Positions 56,546-64,000 of a DNA stretch of 64,000 bases are shown here, in pieces; position 1 is the first letter of the stretch; each line of letters starts with the position of its first letter. The DNA comes from Coprinus comatus. Its lineage: Eukaryota; Basidiomycota; Agaricomycetes; Agaricales; Agaricaceae. The position numbers and the translations under genes were made by a program. The stretch lies in NCBI GenBank assembly GCA_034638255.1, contig JAWPGT010000019.1, positions 398,460 through 462,459 on the forward strand, read 5' to 3'. The notes beneath the pieces are model-generated. The model had not been told where the DNA came from and did not search any database. It saw nothing but the letters and a program-made list of their open reading frames with translations.

Positions 56546-57578
56546 TGCACTCCACTGATTCTTTATGCCAATCCCTCTCTATTCAATAATAGTATGACGT
56601 CGTTTTTGGCTATACGTCATTCTCCGACACCGTCGCTTGTTCGTGTTCCTGAAAAGAATGAAACTGTACTCCGTAAATCCTCCTTGTATGCAATAATGCC
56701 ATATGTGACCGTTTGAACATTTACATGTGGTATTATCTCTCTATTTCTATCATCTGCTGCTTCGTTTTATGCTGTTCCCTGGGTTCTAGTTGGGTCTGAT
56801 GGTCATCGTTCATTTCTTTTGGGTTTCTTCTTTTCACTTCAATCATCTACATAGGTTAATTTGTGTTACCGATATCATGGGACTTTGTATTTACTCCAAT
56901 AATAAAGGGCGTTATACTGTGAGAGTTGTATGACTCTGTATGTATGAGCTTTTTTTTGCTCCAACGTCATAGTAATGTTTAAGCCGGGTTATGTGGATCA
57001 ACTTCTTCAAATAATAACACATGGTTCAAAGTTTCAAAGTTTCAAGTGTGTGGGATAAATGGCTCCACAACAAGCGACAAACTAATGTCGTTTCTCCTTC
57101 TGCGTTCAACTCATACCCATATATATCTATATCTCGGTCTATGTTGGCCTATGTGTATTTCGTGAAGCATCAATAGAGAACCCGCCAAGTCTTAATCATA
57201 AAATCATAATACAATGATGTCATTTTCGAACTCCCGAGTCCGAAGTTCTTCTCACTGCTTGACTATCACCGGAATCAGAAGACATTCTGGAAATATGGTG
57301 GAATTATTAGAGATAATCAAGTGCATGAACACGCAGTAATAGCGGTGTAACAAGTATTAGAATATTAGAGTTGGGAATTTGCAATGGGGTGTCCATTTCT
57401 TTCTCGAAGTTGCGGTCCACATATGTCCACAAATATTCGAAAAAGCATCATTAGAATCAACATATAAGATTCTAGAGAGATGATGATGATACGAGGTTAA
57501 GTTATATTATCGTCTGGTACAGGAATTTATACTACGGCTATGTCATGTGATGTACTAATGTCCAACACAACATACGAC
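56546..57578. other. Intergenic
   Basis: Kinase 3' region and the tRNA upstream region. No gene recognised. Confidence 0.5.
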
Positions 57579-57651
57579 GGTTCAATGGTCTAGTGGTTAT
57601 GATTTCTGTCTTACACACAGAAGGTCGCCAGTTCGATCCTGGCTTGAATCA
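57579..57651 (+). tRNA. tRNA-Val (anticodon UAC)
   Basis: 73-base cloverleaf without intron. Acceptor GGTTCAA pairs with TTGAATC (one G-U). The D arm contains TAGTGGTTA (A box). The anticodon stem TCTGT/ACAGA encloses loop CTTACAC with anticodon TAC. The T arm is GCCAG-TTCGATC-CTGGC (B box GTTCGATCC), with discriminator A. UAC reads GUA valine codons. CCA is not encoded, as expected in eukaryotes. Confidence 0.95.
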
Positions 57652-57658
57652 TTTTTTT
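57652..57658 (+). terminator. RNA polymerase III terminator
   Basis: Seven T directly after the tRNA 3' end. Confidence 0.85.
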
Positions 57659-58566
57659 CCACTCCCCCTAGAACAATTTATACAGGCCTTTTCGTATAAA
57701 AAAAAAAAAACTCTTGAGCACGAAGACAATCAGGGACACATAGAATATTAACGAAGAGGACAAAAACAAATAGGTGGTATTTCTCTCCTAAAATGACTCG
57801 CCAAATAGATAGAAAGCTGTTGTTAGTACTTACTAGAAAGGAAATCAAGCGCCGAAGAATTCAGGCATGGTATTCATCAGCATAAGAAATAACAACGCGC
57901 TGCGGTTGATGTATTAAGTATGCAAACCACAGCGCCCAATTGTTTGTGATCTTATTCAGATCGTGATAAAAATTGATTATATGTGATTCCGTTGTGAATG
58001 GACACATGGTCAATTTATGTACTAGAACATAAAGCTGGTTTTCTTCCTTTCTGATAATACTTTGATTGTCATTTATAGCCTTTCCACTGGTAGCTCCCCT
58101 TGATCCCAAATCATTGAATGTGCTATTTTCACTAAGCTACTCTATGTATGCATAGTCCTTTGAGTTCTATTTCGCCCTCAATATGCATACATTTTAATTG
58201 TACTCAGCCAAATTAGCATGAAATCAACTCATCTATTATCTGTTACTCCTGATAGACTCTGTCTAGCAAGCTGAAGGGTAACCTGCAACTATCTCCATAA
58301 AATATGTGATGAGACTGAAGTTGAGGACGAGAGGTATCTTCTTTTAAATTAGCCTCGATCATTTTAAATCTATATCATGATATTTAATCATAATATGATG
58401 CTCGGTGAATTGTTTTGTCCTCTTCCCAAGTTCTCAGGTTAATTCTTTATACAAAAATATTCTCATCATCAGGATACGCTGTTGGCTAAAGCACGAGACC
58501 TTCAGCAGTGTTCACAATAATATATAAAGCATCAAATCTCACACATATTCATTCCTTTGAATTACT
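57659..58566. other. Intergenic
   Basis: tRNA to O-methyltransferase 2. Contains a TATA box near its end; otherwise nothing recognised. Confidence 0.5.
58521..58529 (+). promoter_or_regulatory. TATA box of O-methyltransferase 2
   Basis: TATATAAAG, 38 bases before ATG 58567, matching the position of the element before gene 1. Confidence 0.5.
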
Positions 58567-60587
58567 ATGACGTCCAACCAAACCGATATTTCAACCCTCC
58601 TCTCAATCATTGTCAATTCTGCAAAATTCATCGAAAACTCATACAAGAGCACCAAATCAAACCCTTATGTTCCATCCCTTGATAATTTAGAGCCACATCC
58701 ATTGGATGAAGAACTTTCTTCATTACAACTCAAGACTGCTACTCAAACACTTGAAGGAGCTTGTGCGCAGTTATGTTCAACTCTAACTCGTCCAAGTCAT
58801 AATTTAACCAATGTGAGTCCTTGATTCTACACTATATATTATCTACCACATATGAGTATGAGTTAAGTTGCTGATATGATCGTTTATGTCAGAAATTCAT
58901 GAATGTATGTTTAGAGACCTAAATTCCGACTTCTAACATTGTGAGAAGTTGGGAGAACTTTTACTGATTGAAAGAGAAATAGATGTACTTGTCCGCCTGT
59001 TTGGATACAATTTTGAATGCGAAGGTTCCAGATATCATTGGAACCAATCAAGATGGTATGGCTATCGAAGAAATTGCGCAAAGGACGGGCATTGAATCTA
59101 AGAAATTGGCACGGATCATCCGTTTATTGTGTACTCATCATATCTTTCGAGAAGGTGAGTTGAATCATGATAATCAGAAGTGTAGAATTGTTTTCTGACA
59201 CTACGATTGATGTGGATATGTGATGGTACCAACAGTAAAACCCGATGTCTTCGCTAATAATAGACTGAGCATCCAATTGCAAGCTTCTAACCCGCTCTCA
59301 GCTCTTGGTCTTCACTTGTAAGTTCAACGTAACATTAAGTTACCCAATGATCCTAGTATACTGACATACATTTGCTCCCCCCCGTTCAATAGTACTGATG
59401 AAAATTATAAATCTTCGGGATATCTCTACGAGACCTTATCAGATCCCGAATGGGGCTTTTCATACGCTGCTAACCGTTCCACATTCAATAAATTTACGGG
59501 ATTTGAAGGACACCCATCTTCGTGGTTCAATGGTGAAGTAAGTAATAATTATACTATGTGTAATTTTTCTCACATCTTATGGGAACTAACAACTTCCCCA
59601 GAAAGCAACACCTGAAGGTCGTGCGAAAGGAGCTCGTTTCGGACGTGGTATTATGGGATTTAATAAAGCTATTGAAGCATTTTCTGTAGTCAACGGTGAG
59701 TTCTCTTTGAATTTCTCGCGGAGTGTAAAGACAATTACAATCTCTTAATTAATAATTTCTACGTAGCTTTTCCATGGGGAGACTTACCAGAAGGAGCAAG
59801 TGTTAACGATGTTGGTGGTGGTGTCGGTCATATAATTATGGAACTTTCAAGACGGTATCCTAAACTCAAATTCAAATTACAAGATCTTCCAGGAAGACTT
59901 CAACAAGCTCAAAATGAAATTTGGCCTAAAGAATGTCCGGAGACACTTAATGAGGGTAGAGTGGAGTTTAAGAGTTTTGATTTTATGAAGGAATCGCCTA
60001 TTGAAGGGTGTGATGTTTATTATGTGAGTGCATTTCTTTGTGCTTAAATTTATTCTCTTGAAGGTTGATTTCGACGACCTATTGCTTCTACGTTTCAAGT
60101 TGAAACACATTATGTGAGTCTTGTATTAGATATGCTGTATTATCTTGGAGCTCATCAGGCTACTATACATGTAGCCATGATTGGCCAGACGTCGAGTCCA
60201 TCACTATCCTAACCAATGTTAGAAAAGCCATGAGTCCAAACAGCCGTGTTCTAATCCGTAAGCTTTGAACCAAGCGTTTTCTGTTCACTTTATACCTACC
60301 GCAAACTTATGATACTATTTATAGACGAATATATCCTTCAAACCGCGAACCGAGTCCCAGAAGGTCAATCAGAATTCAACCAAGCTCCTGAACCTCTTCT
60401 GGCTAATTACGGTATGGGAAGAATTCGTCAGTATAACCTTGACATGGATATGATGATTGCCAAGAATGCGTTAGAGAGGAAGTTGGAAGATTTTATTAAT
60501 TTGGGAAAGGCTGCGGGATTGGAGTTTGTTAAGCTTTGGGATCTTAGAGAAATGAGTGTTATTGAATTTGGAGTCCCAAAAGTATGA
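58567..60587 (+). CDS. COMT-like SAM-dependent O-methyltransferase, gene 2
   Basis: Paralogue of the gene at 31491 with the same exon plan. TSNQTDISTLLSIIVNSAKF starts the protein. Then come YLSACLDTILNAKVPDIIGT, GIESKKLARIIRLLCTHHIF, VKPDVFANNRLSIQLQASNP, SGYLYETLSDPEWGFSYAA, ARFGRGIMGFNKAIEAF and VNDVGGGVGHIIMELSRRYP (SAM motif I). Next are FKSFDFMKESPIEGCDVYY, the tiny exon LKHIM, HDWPDVESITILTNVRKAM, EYILQTANRVPEGQSEFNQA and VIEFGVPKV. Exons are more alike than introns. Full length, about 400 residues, all frames open. Substitutions are spread over the N-terminal domain, so substrate preferences may differ between the two. Confidence 0.9.
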
Positions 60588-61092
60588 GGGATCTTTACTT
60601 ACCAGAAGTTGGAGTGTGTGTCAGTAGTGATTCTAGCTCATGTGCTATAGGCTATAAGTTTGAGCGAAAGTAGTTTGCATTTGAACAACAAAGAAATTTC
60701 AGATGATGGACGACATTCAAACACAGTCAAGTCTTACAGAACAGCACAAAAATGTATGGTAGCTAGTGTTTCTCTTTTCGGAAAAAGACGCCTCGTCAAA
60801 TAAATAGGAACTGTTATTAGATTGAAAACGTAGAAAAGGACTCCAAATAAACGAAAATGGCGAGCTGCGAAGGAAAGGTAAAACGCTATTTGGAGGTGGA
60901 GATGAAGAGGAATTTTTGTTGTACGGATTGGATAGGGAAAGTAGGAGGTCAGAGCGGACTCAAGAGTACGAAAAGGAGTTACGAAGACAGAATCGAGGGT
61001 AACGCATAACTAAAAATCTCACATAGAAAGGACAAAAGGGGGTAACCGCGAACCGGGAAACCTTGAATTATCGGATGAATGATTGAATTCTT
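60588..61092. other. Intergenic between convergent genes
   Basis: 3' regions of O-methyltransferase 2 and TFIIS. Nothing recognised. Confidence 0.55.
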
Positions 61093-62382
61093 TCATGAGA
61101 ACTTCCATCTATTACCGCAATTAGTGCATCTGTAAAAATAAAATATGAGTTCGGGCGGTTTAATTTCGACTTTTTGATTGTAGAACGTACGTGACGAAAG
61201 TCTAAAGAACAATGTGTTTAGTTTTTACAAAAGAATGATTATGAAGAAGTGTACGAACTGTCATAGGCTCATCAGCAGAACGTGTCTGGGCTTGGCGATA
61301 ACGGCATTTGCGCATTTTGCAACGGGAACATTGGAAGGCATCTGTTTCGGCTTGTTGTTCTTCAGCAGCCAAGGAGTTGAACAGATTGTTTTCTTTGATC
61401 TTTTGGTCTGCTGCTTTTCGTTCTTCTGAAGCCATTTCCTATACGAGATTAAGAATTCTTGGTGTTTGTAGGTCGGTCGATATAATACACACCTGGCTTG
61501 TCATCCTTGTAAACTTTTCGACACCAAGTTCTCCACTAACAAGGGTTTCACGTAGGCCTGGGTTGTTCTTGTCCTTGAGGTTGACGAATAAAGAGCGGAT
61601 TTTGGCTTTGTAAGCGGCATTTGTAGTACCAAATTCGCTGTTTACACATCTCTCTACACCTCGGGCCCGTGAGATGAGTTGTTCAACAGCTGTGATTTTG
61701 ATGAGCACAACGTAACAACATTTATGATATGAACTTACGAGCGGCCGAATCACTGGCAAGAGCATCATAGATCAGTTCAATGCACTTGTCGCGTGTCCCA
61801 TCACCGGTTCCTCCTTTGACACCATCCGATTTTGCGGTTCGAGTGGCTGAAGTAGCTGTTGGAGTCACTGGAGTACTGGCATTGCTCCCAGTTGCCTTAC
61901 GATCTGACTCAACCACGAATAGTAAGCAGACCAGATAAAAAAAGAATTCTTTCACCACACACCTAAGAATTTTCCGTTCTGCGCCTTGGATGTGCTGGAT
62001 CCTCCACCATGGTGCTTGGCCTTGTCTACTGCTTGTTTCCACTTCTTGACGATCTCTTTGGCAATTTCTGAGACTTCCTTCGATGCATGCTGTCGCAGCT
62101 TGCCAACTGCTAGACCAGCTTTAGTTTCCTGCACGGGATCAGTTTCAAAGCCAAATTCGGAGATATTATATGACTATATGCGCACCCTAAGGATAGCCTC
62201 TGTGACATTTGTCTCTTTTCTGAGGATGGTGAGCACATCAATGATGTCCTGGAAGAAAATGAAGGTCAGAAAAATCAAACTTGACGGGTTTGTCATGGGA
62301 TATTGGGCCTCACCGATGGAGTTGGTGCACTCTGTAGCTGTTTCACGAGCTTCCTGAGCTCTACGGGATCGGTCATGGCCAT
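61093..62382 (-). CDS. DST1: Transcription elongation factor TFIIS
   Basis: Nuclear factor that stimulates RNA cleavage by backtracked RNA polymerase II. ATG 62382 (MAMTDPVELRKLVKQLQSAP), then DVLTILRKETNVTEAILR and ETKAGLAVGKLRQHASKEVS (LW/TFIIS N domain) with IAKEIVKKWKQAVDKAK. An S/T-rich linker leads to DGTRDKCIELIYDALASDS and FGTTNAAYKAKIRSLFVNLK, KNNPGLRETLVSGELGVEKF and RMTSQEMASEERKAADQ (central domain). The zinc ribbon is ETDAFQCSRCKMRKCRYRQA, QTRSADEPMTTFVTCTNCGN, RWKFS with four cysteines and the catalytic SADEP acids; the last two introns split it after MT and after FVT. About 300 residues; stop 61093-61095. Divergent from PRP46 with about 185 bases between starts, likely a shared promoter. 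Confidence 0.95.
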
Positions 62383-62567
62383 GTACTAGTCTCGTTCTGT
62401 ATATATGGTCTACGAGAGTTCTATCGACGACAAACACGTTCCTCGCTCCTTGGCAATGTCGACGAGAAGGGCAAACCCAGGACAGGCGTGCTACGCGACA
62501 ACAACACCAAACAAATGGTCCTGTTTGTTGTGCATACAAACAGACTCCTCCACCGATACCGAACACA

Positions 62568-64000
62568 ATGTCCACCGCTGCTCTGCCATCTCTAGAACCT
62601 CTTTTAAAGCGTAATGCCAAACGAACGTGGAATGTCTTTGCAGAGGATGCAGACGCTGGACTGAAGGACGACGATGACAGGTACGTAGCATATACTCACT
62701 GCTGCCATGTCCACTGACGGATTTACTAGCACTCGTCTACGTGTAGCAGTCAAGATTAGGGATGAATACCAAAATTATAGAGAACTACCGCAAGCTCTGC
62801 TATCCCAACAAGGTCCTGTTGGACCCGCACGACCAAAGGAGACCAGAAAGATGATAACAGGACGTACGTTCTCTGGTCTTTCATTGTTAAACCTTCTGCT
62901 CATTACGACCATCAGCCGTGGACGCCACAACTTCAAAAGCCATTGCTACTATAGACACAACCCCACAGCAAAAACCCTCCACCTTTACATCACAAACAAA
63001 ACTCTCGCAAGCCCTCGCCCTCCACAAGACAACACGCACCATTAAACCAACTTATCATGCACCGTGGAAACTCATGCGTGTCATATCTGGTCATTTGGGC
63101 TGGGTGCGCAGTGTCGCCGTGGAACCAGGAAATCAGTGGTTTGCAACTGGTGCAGGCGACCGTGTCATCAAAATTTGGGATCTTGCTTCGGGTGAGCTGA
63201 AGCTGTCATTGACCGGCCACATTTCGACTGTACGAGGATTGGCGGTATCTCCGCGGCATCCATATCTTTTTTCGTGTGGAGAGGACAAGGTGTGCGGAAT
63301 GTTAACATTTTCCTGGTTTACACAAAGTGCTTATATGCGCGTTAGATGGTGAAATGTTGGGACTTGGAAGCCAACAAAGTTATTCGCCATTATCATGGTC
63401 ATCTTTCCGGCGTCTATGCACTCTCGCTTCATCCTACACTTGATGTTCTTGTTACTGCTGGCCGTGATGCTTCAGCTCGAGTATGGGATATGCGGACAAA
63501 AGCTCAAATTCATGTGCTAGCTGGTCATACAGCCACCGTCGCTGATGTCAAATGTCAAGATTCGGATCCCCAGGTTATCACTGGTAGCATGGATTCGACC
63601 GTTAGGTCGGCTTTATTTCTTCCTTTATTGCGTCATATATGCTAAATTAAAATGCGTAGACTATGGGATCTAGCAGCAGGAAAGACCATGGTAACCCTAA
63701 CCCATCATAAAAAATCCGTTCGAGCACTCGCCATCCACCCCACCGAATATTCCTTCGCCTCGGGCTCAGCAGGAGGCAACAACATCAAGAAATGGAAGTG
63801 CCCAGAGGGTACATTCGTGTTCAACTTCTCGGGACACAACTCAATCATCAACACAATGTCTGTCAACTCGGAAGGTGTATTCTTCTCTGGAGGTGCGTCT
63901 TGTCGAAAACGTTATTTCATGAGTGACATATCTGACTTGATGATCCGACAGCTGATAACGGAACAATGACATTGTGGGATTGGAACTCAGGAACAGCCTT
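62568..64000 (+). CDS. PRP46: Pre-mRNA splicing factor PRP46/PLRG1, WD40 (3' end outside window)
   Basis: Spliceosome component of the Prp19/NTC complex. ATG 62568 gives [30 protein letters not shown], then [20 protein letters not shown] and, after introns, [22 protein letters not shown]40 repeats follow: [120 protein letters not shown] and [14 protein letters not shown], and it is cut at the window edge in [16 protein letters not shown]. The GHLGWVRSV first blade is diagnostic of PLRG1/PRP46. Introns are short and in phase. Confidence 0.94.

Noticed and set aside
1..64000. Transposons, CRISPR arrays, rRNA genes, a biosynthetic backbone enzyme (PKS, NRPS, terpene cyclase)
   Set aside because: Looked for on both strands; no supporting motif was found, so the methyltransferases are not called a metabolite cluster.

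Overview
The window is nuclear DNA of a filamentous basidiomycete, most likely an agaricomycete (mushroom-forming fungus). Genes are cut by many short GT-AG introns of about 45-75 bases, coding strands alternate without operons, and there are agaricomycete-type families: several DUF6535 membrane proteins, a TKL kinase with an HGDLKG catalytic loop, a PL3 pectate lyase, a fungalysin and an HSPA12-like Hsp70. No transposon, CRISPR array or viral gene was recognised. Exon structures below were worked out by hand from reading frames and splice sites.

Layout. 0-3.7 kb: 3' part of a pectate lyase, the SMC5/6 subunit Nse3 (MAGE domain), and a small unknown protein built of four 33-residue repeats. 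4.6-13.9 kb: two DUF6535 genes (copies A and B) around a divergent pair (MDP1-type phosphatase and a nucleoside hydrolase), then a broken DUF6535 fragment. 14-26.3 kb: housekeeping and secreted genes: PI-specific phospholipase C, a sugar transporter, fungalysin and an AT-hook protein. 26.6-51.4 kb: an accessory block in which three families recur: METTL7-like methyltransferases (three copies), COMT-like O-methyltransferases (one full gene and one fragment here, another full gene at 58.6 kb) and DUF6535 (copies C, D, E). Between them lie the inositol phosphorylceramide synthase AUR1, a protein with a possible CaaX tail and an Hsp70-like ATPase. 52-64 kb: a typical 2-Cys peroxiredoxin, a DUF4238-like/TKL kinase fusion, tRNA-Val(UAC), the second full O-methyltransferase, TFIIS, and the 5' part of the spliceosomal WD40 protein PRP46/PLRG1.

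The most unusual features are: (i) repeated duplication of DUF6535 genes beside two methyltransferase families, including a 2.8-kb inverted near-duplicate (copies B and D) about 20 kb apart; (ii) the four-repeat small protein at 3.3 kb; (iii) four places in three genes where one missing base breaks an otherwise intact frame, which suggests assembly errors or very recent decay; (iv) two introns that appear to use GC donors; and (v) the DUF4238-kinase fusion. Core genes (NSE3, AUR1, TFIIS, PRP46, TSA1-type peroxiredoxin, MDP1) are interleaved with the expanding families, so this is a mosaic chromosomal region rather than a single cluster.
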